Shown piece by piece: positions 53,210 through 62,215 of a stretch of DNA of 64,000 bases. The stretch is from assembly GCA_016931515.1 (NCBI GenBank), contig JAFGEQ010000009.1, positions 62,001-126,000 of the forward strand. Direction: 5' to 3'. A program made the translations under genes and the position numbers. The notes under the pieces were generated by a model. It saw only the letters and a list, made by a program, of their open reading frames with translations, was not told where the DNA came from and made no database searches. Origin of the DNA: a candidate division CSSED10-310 bacterium. GTDB taxonomy: Bacteria > CSSED10-310. How positions within the stretch are numbered: position 1 is the stretch's first letter; every line of letters starts with the position of its first letter.

Positions 53210-54397
53210 ATGAACCCGTCCAGTCTGCCTTTAGTAAGATTGAATGATACCGGGTACAAGGCATGGGAAAACCACCGGAACACGTTCGGTGAAGAGTGTA
53301 TTGCGGAGACACCTTCGGGTATTGAACCCGGAGCAACCGTCTCCGTGATCTGCCCATCGGGTCATTTCGCAGGGATAGGATATTTCAATCGCCTGTCACG
53401 TCTTCCCCTTCGATTATTGTCACGCGAAGCCATGTTTCCGGATCGCGAATTCTGGATCAATTCCATTCAGTCCGCCCTGATGTTCAGACACCGGTTCTAC
53501 ACCAGCGATGAGTCCTTCCGAATTGTCTTCGGAGAGGCTGATCAAATACCCGGATTGATCGTCGACAAATTCGGTTCCGTTCTATCCGTCCAGGTTACAA
53601 CCGCTGGGATTGAACGCCACCAGGAAGTTATCCTCGATGTTCTCGAGGAGCTACTTCATCCTGAAGGAATATTTCTTTCTTGTGACTGTCTTCCAAGAAA
53701 AAAAGAAGGACTGCCTCTTTACCGCAGGGTAGCCCGTGGAGAAGTCAGGGAATCATTTTTTGCGCCGGTTGATGGAGTTATTCATGCTATCGATTGTCTC
53801 CACGGCCATAAAACGGGTTTTTTTCTGGATCACAGGCTGAACCGGCATTGGACCGCCGAACTTTGCAAAGGCAAGCAGGTCCTGGATTTGTTCAGTTATT
53901 CCGGAGCCTTCGGTATTCGGGCAGCGCTACATCAGGCTGAGCACGTTTTATGTGTCGATATATTTGAACCGGCATTGACATTGGGTAGAACAACCGCACG
54001 ATTCCATGATATCGAGAGCCTGATCGAGTTCAAGAGAGCGGAGGCGTTCGCCTTCCTGAACGATCCGTCAAACAACGAATCATGGGATGTGATTTTTCTG
54101 GATCCGCCTTCTTTTGTAAGGGGAAACCGTCGAGCTCAGCGAAACCAGGCCAACTACCGTAAGATCGCTTTTCTGGCTCTGAACGCTCTGGCTCCAGGAG
54201 GCATTCTTGTCACATCATGTTGTTCTTTCCACGTAAGTAGAACCGATTTCATTAAAATCACAGAAAACGCCTTTATCCAGAAAAACAGGGACTGTCGAAT
54301 TTTCCGGATTGGAAGTCAAAGTCCGGATCATCCGATTCTTCCAAGCGTGGAAGGAACCGATTATCTGAAATGCCTTTTTACTGCTGCGGATAACTGA
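53210..54397 (+). CDS. rlmI: Class I rRNA large-subunit methyltransferase (RlmI-like)
   Basis: 395 residues from the ATG at 53210; the TTG before it is rejected. An N-terminal PUA-like domain (~1-75) is followed by a central domain and a Rossmann methyltransferase (~200-390): TGFFLDHRLNRHWTAE, then VLDLFSYSGAFGIRAALHQA (SAM loop), VDIFEPALTLG, FLDPPSFVRGNRRAQRN and TSCCSFHVSRTDF. The motif DPPSF and the Cys-Cys-Ser stretch match RlmI/RlmK-type 5-methylcytosine-forming enzymes acting on 23S rRNA. Which residue it modifies is not certain. Single gene between the terminator and a convergent membrane protein. Confidence 0.88.
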   Translation: MNPSSLPLVRLNDTGYKAWENHRNTFGEECIAETPSGIEPGATVSVICPSGHFAGIGYFNRLSRLPLRLLSREAMFPDREFWINSIQSALMFRHRFYTSDESFRIVFGEADQIPGLIVDKFGSVLSVQVTTAGIERHQEVILDVLEELLHPEGIFLSCDCLPRKKEGLPLYRRVARGEVRESFFAPVDGVIHAIDCLHGHKTGFFLDHRLNRHWTAELCKGKQVLDLFSYSGAFGIRAALHQAEHVLCVDIFEPALTLGRTTARFHDIESLIEFKRAEAFAFLNDPSNNESWDVIFLDPPSFVRGNRRAQRNQANYRKIAFLALNALAPGGILVTSCCSFHVSRTDFIKITENAFIQKNRDCRIFRIGSQSPDHPILPSVEGTDYLKCLFTAADN

Positions 54398-54398
54398 G

Positions 54399-54956
54399 TT
54401 ACCAATATTTAAGCAGGAAAAACGGGATTGAATTTCGGCTTAGTTTCCGTTTCAATCCCAAAATCCAATATCTGCGGATCATCGTAAATGCATCTTCGTA
54501 ACCCATCATCTGATTGTCGATCGCAATATCCAGTGAGGACGCGTGTTCCATGACCAATCGTTTTGATGGTTCGGATCCTGACCGGCTCGCAGAAGTTTCA
54601 GTGATTCTGACAATTTCTTCGAATGTCCAAAACCAATCTCTCCCGGCGACTGATTCAGCAACCCCTTTGCCGGAAATGCGAATTGTTCTGCAGATCCGAT
54701 ATCGATAGTAGGCGATGAGTATAAACAGACCGATTATTATCAGGATGAACCATCCCGAATGCAGTATTTCAAACAGATAACTCAGTATCGCAATAAATCC
54801 CAGAATTCCGATAAGGGTTTTGAATCGATTACGTATGTCTTTACCGTATTGCAGGATGCATACCGGAACAGGGTCATCCGCTTCATTCTGCAAATCCGGC
54901 TGATCCCTGATCGCATGAACAGGTTTCTCCGAAGGATTGGGATTGCTCTCAATCAT
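54399..54956 (-). CDS. Membrane protein of unknown function
   Basis: 185 residues. The first ~45 are polar, with many Pro and Asp, then two close hydrophobic helices at ~52-70 and ~71-86 (LIGILGFIAILSYLFEI; SGWFILIIIGLFILIAYY). The C-terminal ~95 residues are amphipathic and resemble a bacterial pleckstrin-homology-like domain (TIRISGKGVAESVAGRDWFW, then TFEEIVRITE), but I cannot confirm it. Overlaps the ndk stop by eight bases, so it is downstream in the same transcript. Ends one base from the convergent rlmI stop. Confidence 0.6.
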   Translation of the reverse strand: MIESNPNPSEKPVHAIRDQPDLQNEADDPVPVCILQYGKDIRNRFKTLIGILGFIAILSYLFEILHSGWFILIIIGLFILIAYYRYRICRTIRISGKGVAESVAGRDWFWTFEEIVRITETSASRSGSEPSKRLVMEHASSLDIAIDNQMMGYEDAFTMIRRYWILGLKRKLSRNSIPFFLLKYW

Positions 54957-55497
54957 GACTGCTGAACCAGAGATTCATCTCCCTTTCCGCTGTTTCATCC
55001 GAGTCAGAAGCATGTACCAAGTTCTCCATCGAACGCCTTTCTACAGCTGCGTTGACAGTAGAATCGCATCCGAAGTCACCGCGGATCGTTCCCGGCTCCG
55101 CCTGGGCTGGAATCGTGAAACCGATCAGTTTTCGCACTTTAGTAATGGCTCCGTTTCCTTCAATCGCAAGAGCAATCACAGTGCCGTGACTCAGGTAGTC
55201 GACCAGTCGCTGCTGAACAACCCGGCCAATATCACTTTCTTCCATTGTTCCGTAGTTTTTCTTGACATCATCGGGAGTTAATCCCTGTGATTCATAATCT
55301 TTTATCGTTTTCCTGCCAACATTGCTCAACCATTCTTCGGATGCGTCATAATGCTTGCGAATCAAATTTTTCCCGGGTGGAGACAATACTCTCATCTGCG
55401 TAATCCGGAGTCCCGCGTCCTCAAATCGACTGATAATTCTTCCAATCATTCCCCGTCGAACAGCATCGGGTTTCAAGAGTACCAGTGTACGGTTCAT
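54949..55497 (-). CDS. ndk: Nucleoside diphosphate kinase with internal insert
   Basis: 182 residues; standard enzymes have ~140. It transfers the terminal phosphate among nucleoside di- and triphosphates through a phospho-His. MNRTLVLLKPDAVRRGMIGR opens the fold, and IRGDFGCDSTVNAAVERRSM precedes the catalytic His162 in ENLVHASDS. About 40 extra residues (~56-96, with IKDYESQGLTPDDVKKNYG) sit between the HY helix and the VVQQRLVDYL segment. Longer forms of this kind are known from some archaea and bacteria, so the protein should be active. AGGAGATTT lies before the ATG. Followed by a coupled membrane protein. Confidence 0.92.
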   Translation of the reverse strand: MNRTLVLLKPDAVRRGMIGRIISRFEDAGLRITQMRVLSPPGKNLIRKHYDASEEWLSNVGRKTIKDYESQGLTPDDVKKNYGTMEESDIGRVVQQRLVDYLSHGTVIALAIEGNGAITKVRKLIGFTIPAQAEPGTIRGDFGCDSTVNAAVERRSMENLVHASDSDETAEREMNLWFSSHD

Positions 55498-55551
55498 TAC
55501 AAATCTCCTATTGTAAAAATATTTCTTGCCTCACAATTACACATATTACTC

Positions 55552-56886
55552 CTATCCAATTCGCTTCCGCAAACTGCCGCATAGGAGAAACTGTGCGGTA
55601 TGTGGAATCTGATCGAATACCACCCATTTCTCCAGTGCCCACCCTCTCGAAACAGCATACGATATATCGCGAACCCACGATCCCGCTGACGGCGAGATGA
55701 GAATCAATGTTTTTGCTCTCAACAAACCTGCCAGCATAAAAAGATCCGATCCGAAAGGTATCCGCATTCCATGGATGATCAGCGTATCGAAGTATCGCGA
55801 ACTGGAAGCGAGCTTTCTCAGGACATGAATGGCCTCTCCGGTCCGGAACAAAACATTGTGATATCTATATTTCCCACAATTTACATTGGCGGATTCCACT
55901 GCCAGTCGATTCTTGTCAATCCCCATCACTGACCGCATCCTGCCCGCCAGTGAAAGAGATATCTGTCCGGCACCGCAGCCGATTTCCAGAAGGTCTCCAT
56001 CGCTATCACCCAGAGTCTGTTCGAGGGATGTCAGCAATTGTCCGCCAGAGTAATCACCTACGGGAGTCCATACATTGGGCAGTGACCGGAACGAACGGTG
56101 TTCCGTTTGAAATGTTATCCATGGATCACCGGTTATGACATCCGGAAGCTTATATTCCTTTCCGGATCGAGCGGATTTCAGATTGAGCCGTAGAACGGAG
56201 AGATCGGTTCCTTTAAAGAAACCCTCTATCCGCCGATCCAGAGAGGGATCAGGCGGCTGTCCAACCAACATAAAAACGACCCGATGACGGTTATCGGAAG
56301 ATAACTGTAATTCTATATCTCGCAGATCGCCTGCGATGCTCGGCAGATTGTTATTTTCATTAAGAAACGCAGCAACTTGCGAAATCAGGCGATTCAGTTC
56401 CGGGTGATGATTGGGACAACTGGATAGATCAATAATCGGACTATCCGGAAAATTGGATCTCATTCCGAGAACCTGACGCCCGTTGAGTATGCCTGAGGAA
56501 ATAGTGCAGCGGGTTCGATAATGATCCTGGACCGGAAGCAGATGCACCATCGGTTCATTAGGGAAACAATTCCGAACACCGTCTTTTTCCGCCAGATGGA
56601 ACACGCGATTCAGTAGGAAATCGGACTGATCCCGGTAACGAATGTGCCGCCACCGGCATCCCGGGCAATCGGGGAAATGAACACATCCCGAATCAACCCG
56701 ATTATCTGCTGTTTCGTTGAAGCGGATGATACGCCCGATGCGTCTATTGCGTTCACACTCAACGATTTGAACAAGCATTCGCTCGCCCGGGATACTGCCA
56801 GGTATCGGAAGCCATCCGGATTGGTCTTTTCCCAGACCAATTCCCCGAAGATTCAGACGTTCAATGGTCACGTTTAGTTCAGACAT
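55552..56886 (-). CDS. RumA/TrmA-like RNA methyltransferase homologue lacking catalytic Cys and Glu
   Basis: 444 residues from the ATG at 56886, chosen because the TRAM domain (MSELNVTIERLNLRGIGLG) begins here. No Shine-Dalgarno sequence is present. Numbered from the upstream ATG at 56901, the four iron-sulfur Cys are Cys73, Cys79, Cys82 and Cys162. The Rossmann part shows LLEIGCGAGQISLSLAG. The region matching the catalytic SCNPxTxARD motif reads LISPSAGSWVRDI, without Cys. The DPPR-type motif is HGMRIPFG. The final general-base Glu of PHTGHLE is replaced (PHTAQFL). Active RlmD needs these residues, so it is not expected to make 5-methyluridine by the known chemistry. Confidence 0.82.
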   Translation of the reverse strand: MSELNVTIERLNLRGIGLGKDQSGWLPIPGSIPGERMLVQIVECERNRRIGRIIRFNETADNRVDSGCVHFPDCPGCRWRHIRYRDQSDFLLNRVFHLAEKDGVRNCFPNEPMVHLLPVQDHYRTRCTISSGILNGRQVLGMRSNFPDSPIIDLSSCPNHHPELNRLISQVAAFLNENNNLPSIAGDLRDIELQLSSDNRHRVVFMLVGQPPDPSLDRRIEGFFKGTDLSVLRLNLKSARSGKEYKLPDVITGDPWITFQTEHRSFRSLPNVWTPVGDYSGGQLLTSLEQTLGDSDGDLLEIGCGAGQISLSLAGRMRSVMGIDKNRLAVESANVNCGKYRYHNVLFRTGEAIHVLRKLASSSRYFDTLIIHGMRIPFGSDLFMLAGLLRAKTLILISPSAGSWVRDISYAVSRGWALEKWVVFDQIPHTAQFLLCGSLRKRIG

Positions 56887-56918
56887 AAAAAAACCCGGCA
56901 TTATTCGATGCCGGGTTT
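56887..56918 (-). terminator. Rho-independent terminator of the subtilase gene, abutting the next start
   Basis: On the minus strand AAACCCGGCAT pairs with ATGCCGGGTTT around a six-base loop. The run of seven U residues ends directly before the AUG of the RumA-like gene (56886). The hairpin follows the subtilase stop codon (56963) by ~45 bases. Confidence 0.85.
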
Positions 56919-56962
56919 ATACTATCAGTTCAAGCGGATCGTTACGATAGAATCATCTGATT

Positions 56963-59900
56963 TCAATAATATCCCGCAACGCAGTAATCAAATGATCCCA
57001 AAAGATTACCGGTAGCAGTCAGATGGGCAAACCAGAAATAGATATCATCGAATGAACCGTCGACATCCGGCCATTCAAATTCCAGGAAAGTCTGGCGAGA
57101 ATGACCGCTGGGGATTGATGTATCCATATATGCTACGCCGTTGGTCAGGCTATCCCAGGTCGGCCAGCACCAGAACATATCATAGATCTGCATCAGGACC
57201 CAGCGCTGCCCGTCGACAGGCGCACCTGGATTAAAAATGTAACCATGCAGATCAAACGGATCACCGTATGGCGGAGACATCAGGCTGTTATAGCTGGTGC
57301 GCCGATAGTCCGTATCGATTTTGACCAGGATTTCCGGTGCCGTCTCGATACCGGTTAATAACCAGTTCACTGCCGGTACAAGCAATTCACCCGGATTGCT
57401 CATCGCTTCCAGCGGAAATGCGCACATGATCATTCGGAAATCACCCTGATACATTACACCGCATGCTCTTTCCGCCATCTTAACCGGCTGATCGTCATCG
57501 TAACTTTGCTGAGTAGTGGCGGGATATGTGTCGGCAGGTCGGACCGGCGGACCCGAATACATGAAAGGAATCGCGCCATCGCGCGGCACAAGGTTGTCCG
57601 GCCACCAGTTGTATTCAAGTTTTTTATTATAAACCATCAGATTGAGTGTGCTGGCGGCAATGGTCCGCGTAATCGGATTCCCAGGAGAACCCATGACCGT
57701 ATCATACCAGTTATCATGATCGATGGCGGCAATCCGGAAGTAGTTATAGATGAACCATGCATTGTATTCATTAACATCGCTGGGATTGGGTGTAGAGTTT
57801 TCATCAATCCAAACAACCCTGTCTTCAGCGTCGGGCGGATGAGCCATATTGTATAGAATCTCATGCCCGGTAACGATCATGTTACCGCCATTATCCAGAT
57901 ACTCAACAACGGCCGGCAGCAGGTCATTGGCCAGTTCTTTTTTAGCGATACCATTTTGACCGATGTACCAGATAACGGCATCATATTGTTTCAGCATGTC
58001 AAATGTCGGAAGCTGAGTGAAACGAATTTCTTCCCATGGATATCGGAACTGTTCCGTAGCATCTTCGCTGATTTTTGGTGTCGTCAGGTGCATATCATAA
58101 GCAATGCCGGCAGCATCCAATGCATTCAGCAGCGGTTGATCCTGCCAGTTGGAATTACCGCCGAAACGGTCGTCTTTCCAATACAGCACTCTTGCAGGAG
58201 TCATGATTGCATGAAATGTGTAGGTCCGATCAGATTCCTGACTGCAGGATACGACGGCCTGGAACTCGGCTTCATGATGAATTGGGCAGGCGGAACTGAT
58301 CGTTAACACGACTGGATTGGTCGGCACGGCACGCTCTCGACACAAAGTATCGGGATAATTGATAGTGGTTGAATGAACCGTAATCATCGGATCCGTGGAC
58401 GTGATCAGAGCCTGGACATTTGTCACATTTCCGAACAACGGCATCAGGTCGACATTCATACTGACCATCTCACCGGCTTCCGGACGAAAGTTACCATTCC
58501 CCTGGCCTGTCCCTTCAAATACTGTCGCTTCCCTTACAACCAGGGTCGGATCCGGATCAGACGTGAATGAAGCCGGCACATCAATGCGTCCGAACCCGCA
58601 ATAGTAATCATATCCCGGATGATCATTCTGGTTCAGGTCGAATGCCGACGCACCCATGAGAACCCGAAGGTCCTCGTTGGTCATTGTCCATCCCATCTGT
58701 TTGGCGTACGAGATCAGCAATGCGCCATGTGCTGCTGCGTGCGGACTGGCCATTGACGTTCCATAGAATCCCTTGATCTTGAAACTGGTTAGATCGGGCC
58801 AATCGCGGGATTTAATTGTCTGCTGGAATGTGATGTCCACGCGGCCGCTTCCGTCATGGTCGAGAGATGTGTATGAACCGCTGGGTGCGAGTAACTCAGC
58901 GGTATAGCCATATTGGGAAAAATTTGACTGATATTCAGTCGATGGATCGCCGGTTGTTTCCTGGTTGTTGGAAGCGCCGACAGCAATTACCGACGGGTAA
59001 GCGGCGGGATAACCGATCCCCTGATAAGACGGCGACCATGCGCCTGTATCTGCATCGTTACCGGTTGAGGAAAAAATCATTACTCCGGCATCATGAGCAT
59101 ACTGGCAGGCCTCATACTCAACGCTAACCGGCGGATAAGCTCCAACATAACCGCTTCCGAGACTCATATTAATAACATGGGCTCCGTTATCAGCCGCATA
59201 TTGGATCGCAGCCGCAACATCACTCATCACGCTGGTCCCATCCCGGCCGCCTGTTTTCAAAGGCATAATCGTGCAGTTGAACGCCATACCGGCAGCGCTG
59301 TAATCATCCTCAATACCACTTGGATTGTTATTCGTTGCCTGTGCAATAGTACCACTCACATGGGAGCCGTGTTCGTTATCATCACACGGATAGGGTGATG
59401 TATAGGGCCAGTTATATCCTTCCCGATCATCGACGTAATCGTTTCCATCGTCATCGATCCCATTGTCGGCGATCTCATCGGTGTTGATCCAGAAGTTGGT
59501 GCCGGTGAAATCCGGCGCTTTTGCGTGAATAACTGTTGTTCCCGGAAATGACAATGTGTCCTGATAGTCCTTGTACGCGACACCGGAATCGATAACCGCA
59601 ACAACAACATCAGGATCTCCACCATAAAGCGGCGGATCGGTATCCATATCCCAGGCATCCGGCATTCCGATGATATCAAAATTCCAGAGGTGTCCCTGAA
59701 CATAGAAGAAATCGTTCGGTGTCCATGCTTCCAGATATCGCAGATAGTTCGGTGTCGCGTACTCAACCCTTGGATCATCGAGAAGCTCGTCAACGGTTTT
59801 TACAACACCATACGGCTCATTTTCGGGAATCGCCATCAGGAACCAGCCGAGTTTTTTGTATTCTTTCAGCAATCCCAGCTTGTATTCCGACAATACTTGA

Positions 59901-60073
59901 GAAGGATCTGCATCGAGTTCCCGAAGCTCCGGTATGAGTTTGACCAATACCTGCCCCGGTTGATAGTCCCTTCCCGGAACCAGTCCATGTCCATTTTGAG
60001 GCGATCCGACACGGGCATCTGCTGTGATACCCATAGCCAGAAGCATCACGCCTGCAATCATTAATTTTTTCAT
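56963..60073 (-). CDS. Secreted S8 (subtilisin-like) serine peptidase
   Basis: 1036 residues from the ATG at 60073, preceded by AGGAGG seven bases away. A signal peptide (MKKLMIAGVMLLAMGITADA) is followed by an inhibitor-I9-like propeptide (~35-125; GQVLVKLIPEL). Catalytic residues are Asp162 in VVAVIDSGVAY, His235 in DDNEHGSHVSGTIAQ and Ser440 in FYGTSMASPHAA, with the oxyanion Asn339 in SSTGNDADTG. About 500 more residues follow, probably beta-sandwich and other accessory domains (for example TTINYPDTLCRERAVPTNP). It digests extracellular protein or matures surface proteins. No sortase or Por-type C-terminal signal is obvious. Own terminator at 56887-56918. Confidence 0.93.
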   Translation of the reverse strand: MKKLMIAGVMLLAMGITADARVGSPQNGHGLVPGRDYQPGQVLVKLIPELRELDADPSQVLSEYKLGLLKEYKKLGWFLMAIPENEPYGVVKTVDELLDDPRVEYATPNYLRYLEAWTPNDFFYVQGHLWNFDIIGMPDAWDMDTDPPLYGGDPDVVVAVIDSGVAYKDYQDTLSFPGTTVIHAKAPDFTGTNFWINTDEIADNGIDDDGNDYVDDREGYNWPYTSPYPCDDNEHGSHVSGTIAQATNNNPSGIEDDYSAAGMAFNCTIMPLKTGGRDGTSVMSDVAAAIQYAADNGAHVINMSLGSGYVGAYPPVSVEYEACQYAHDAGVMIFSSTGNDADTGAWSPSYQGIGYPAAYPSVIAVGASNNQETTGDPSTEYQSNFSQYGYTAELLAPSGSYTSLDHDGSGRVDITFQQTIKSRDWPDLTSFKIKGFYGTSMASPHAAAHGALLISYAKQMGWTMTNEDLRVLMGASAFDLNQNDHPGYDYYCGFGRIDVPASFTSDPDPTLVVREATVFEGTGQGNGNFRPEAGEMVSMNVDLMPLFGNVTNVQALITSTDPMITVHSTTINYPDTLCRERAVPTNPVVLTISSACPIHHEAEFQAVVSCSQESDRTYTFHAIMTPARVLYWKDDRFGGNSNWQDQPLLNALDAAGIAYDMHLTTPKISEDATEQFRYPWEEIRFTQLPTFDMLKQYDAVIWYIGQNGIAKKELANDLLPAVVEYLDNGGNMIVTGHEILYNMAHPPDAEDRVVWIDENSTPNPSDVNEYNAWFIYNYFRIAAIDHDNWYDTVMGSPGNPITRTIAASTLNLMVYNKKLEYNWWPDNLVPRDGAIPFMYSGPPVRPADTYPATTQQSYDDDQPVKMAERACGVMYQGDFRMIMCAFPLEAMSNPGELLVPAVNWLLTGIETAPEILVKIDTDYRRTSYNSLMSPPYGDPFDLHGYIFNPGAPVDGQRWVLMQIYDMFWCWPTWDSLTNGVAYMDTSIPSGHSRQTFLEFEWPDVDGSFDDIYFWFAHLTATGNLLGSFDYCVAGYY

Positions 60074-60139
60074 CGTGATTCCTCCTGATTCGAATAGTCC
60101 GATCACAACCAGTCTATTCAGTTAATTCCTATTTATGTA

Positions 60140-60385
60140 TTACTCTAAAAACTGCCTGATTATCCAGGCTATAAGCATAAGAATTCCAATAATCGCGGCG
60201 ACGATTAGGAATATGTAGGCGAAAATCTGAAAAATGAAGGCGAAGAATCCGGCGATGGTCCATACAAATACACTCAACCATCCCAGGAAAGGAAAAATCA
60301 CGTAACGTACTGCAAACAAACCCAGAATAATGACCAGAGCAATCCCCAGCCATTTCCAGATCGGATGTTGGTCTTTCAATATCAT
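60140..60385 (-). CDS. Small membrane protein, two to three helices
   Basis: 81 residues, nearly all hydrophobic: helices at ~13-30 (LGIALVIILGLFAVRYVIF), ~33-52 (WLSVFVWTIAGFFAFIFQI) and ~57-76. Basic and acidic residues lie only at the ends. GAGGTGGC precedes the ATG. No family recognised. It lies nine bases downstream of the small secreted gene, upstream of the subtilase, on the same strand, so it may be part of one transcript. Confidence 0.6.
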   Translation of the reverse strand: MILKDQHPIWKWLGIALVIILGLFAVRYVIFPFLGWLSVFVWTIAGFFAFIFQIFAYIFLIVAAIIGILMLIAWIIRQFLE

Positions 60386-60394
60386 CAGCCACCT

Positions 60395-60820
60395 CTATGG
60401 TGTTTGGGGTTGGTATTCAGGCCCATCCGCAGATGGTTTGCAATGATCGCACACATAGTATCCCTGGTCGATGGCGTCCTGGAAATCCTGGAACCAGATC
60501 TGCTTTTCCAGCGGAATCGCCAGCTTACCCTCCGGATTAAAAATCTGCTCACAAGTGGGCCAATGGAATTTTTTGTTCTCCCGATCACCGACAAATTTTC
60601 CCGGGTTGGGTAAGACATCCGGAGCTTTCACCGATCCCGGTTCCATCAGATCCATATCATCCGTCCACCATTCCGGCTTAATGTTGGATACATGCCGGAT
60701 GTGATCAGCATCACTCCATAAATATACATCCGCTGTAACTCTCTGTATTGAACTCAGCATCAATACGGCAATCACGATTGGTATAAGACATGTACGCAAG
60801 TAAAACGATCTGGCTGTCAT
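60395..60820 (-). CDS. Secreted protein with DUF4124-like and Ada-type metal-binding segments
   Basis: 141 residues. Signal peptide ~1-30 (CLIPIVIAVLMLSSIQRVTA). The mature N-terminus DVYLWSDADHIRHVSN resembles DUF4124, a short periplasmic module. The C-terminal half, FVGDRENKKFHWPTCEQ, then WFQDFQDAIDQGYYVCDHC, resembles the small zinc-type module found at the end of many nucleases and of Ada (HxxxC...CxxC). The Cys and His spacing suggests metal binding. This combination outside the cell is unusual. The gene follows the MglA-like gene after one base. Confidence 0.65.
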   Translation of the reverse strand: MTARSFYLRTCLIPIVIAVLMLSSIQRVTADVYLWSDADHIRHVSNIKPEWWTDDMDLMEPGSVKAPDVLPNPGKFVGDRENKKFHWPTCEQIFNPEGKLAIPLEKQIWFQDFQDAIDQGYYVCDHCKPSADGPEYQPQTP

Positions 60821-60821
60821 A

Positions 60822-61976
60822 TCATTTTCGCTTTTTTGATTTCCCGAGAAGAAAATCCTCTAATGCCCTTGATGCCAGTTTCTCCGCTTTCGATTCCGGC
60901 TTCTTCACGGTTTCAGTCTGTAAAATACACTCGATTTCCAACCGTAAATTCAAATTGATATGAGAGACTTCTTCCGGCTTGATGATTTTGATCGGTATCC
61001 GCAGTTTATGGCTGACATCCTTATCCACAACAATGCCTTCACCTTCATATTCCCCGGCATCGAGGGAAATAGGTGCCAGCGGGGCAATTTCAACCGACAC
61101 CTCATCCTTCGCGGCAGCTTTACGGCCGGCATGCGGGTCCCGTTGGCCCATAAATGTCGTCTTCTGCTCGACAACATCCGCTACGGCGATCAATTCCTCT
61201 TCTTCATCTTCCAGTTCCAGATCCTCGTCAAACTCGATCGCTTCATCCGGCTCCGACACAACTTCAATCGCTTTCTTTTTAACCGGCGCCGTTCCGGGTG
61301 CCTTCAATTCCTCTTCCTCCGTGCTGAATGACCGGAGAAGTTCTTCTTTGACCTGCTGAAGCTGATCATCATCATCGGAAATCTTTTCACCGGCTTTCTT
61401 CTTCAGATGCCGAAGTGTCAGCGATGAAATGCCAAGCAGTGTATCCATTACACCTTCACCGGATGTCGCAATCGACTCAAAAAATGGAACATCCATAAAA
61501 TTCAGATGCCGGTTCAACACACTTACCGGCATTATTCCAGGCAAATCCCGCTTGTTGTACTGAATGACCCAAGGCAGCTTTCTCAAATTGAGTTTTTGCT
61601 CCGCAAGGTTCTCCTGGAGATTTTCCAGACTCTCGATGTTGGCATCCAGCATCGGCTCCTGCGAATCTGCCACAAATACAACTCCATCAACGCCCTTCAA
61701 AACCAGTTTCCGCGTGGAATTATAAAATACCTGTCCCGGAACCGTATACAGCTGAATCCGCGTTGTAAAATCTCCTACTTTCCCCAGTTTGAGAGGCAAC
61801 AGATCGAAAAACAACGTACGATCCGTCTCCGTCGCAAGCGAAACCATCTCTCCCCGTCTCTTTTGAGGCATCTGCTCGAATATCCATTTCAGATTTGTGG
61901 TTTTTCCACACAGTCCCGGCCCGTAATACACAATCTTCGCCGACATTTCCATAGACGCGTAATTAAAGAAAACCAT
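60822..61976 (-). CDS. MglA-like Ras-family GTPase with long C-terminal extension
   Basis: 384 residues from the ATG at 61976 (GGAGG four bases upstream). The G domain (~10-195) has P-loop YYGPGLCGKTTN, the MglA-type switch II TVPGQVFYNSTRK and base-recognition NKRD at ~141-144. It matches the MglA group, whose members set cell polarity and gliding or type IV pilus motility in Myxococcus, normally with the GAP MglB. No MglB is adjacent. The extension (~200-384) has an acidic stretch (IEFDEDLELEDEEEEL) and a beta-rich final domain (LRIPIKIIKPEEVSHINLNL). MglA proteins normally end near residue 195. Confidence 0.88.
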   Translation of the reverse strand: MVFFNYASMEMSAKIVYYGPGLCGKTTNLKWIFEQMPQKRRGEMVSLATETDRTLFFDLLPLKLGKVGDFTTRIQLYTVPGQVFYNSTRKLVLKGVDGVVFVADSQEPMLDANIESLENLQENLAEQKLNLRKLPWVIQYNKRDLPGIMPVSVLNRHLNFMDVPFFESIATSGEGVMDTLLGISSLTLRHLKKKAGEKISDDDDQLQQVKEELLRSFSTEEEELKAPGTAPVKKKAIEVVSEPDEAIEFDEDLELEDEEEELIAVADVVEQKTTFMGQRDPHAGRKAAAKDEVSVEIAPLAPISLDAGEYEGEGIVVDKDVSHKLRIPIKIIKPEEVSHINLNLRLEIECILQTETVKKPESKAEKLASRALEDFLLGKSKKRK

Positions 61977-62215
61977 AAGGCCTCCAAGGTGCTGAGTCGA
62001 AGCATTCCGCGGAGAACGAGTTCTTGTTGATTGAATAATTACCGCGGACCATCTCAAATTATATGCTTCCTTTCACGATGCGTCAACCGTTTGCGAATTG
62101 ACAATTTTTCGGGCATCATATTAGATGCTCGCGTGGTGATCCATCCCAATGCGTTCAATCGTTTCAGGTCCGCCATGTCAGCACCTTTTGCTTCCTATCG
62201 ACAGGGGGTCGCAAG

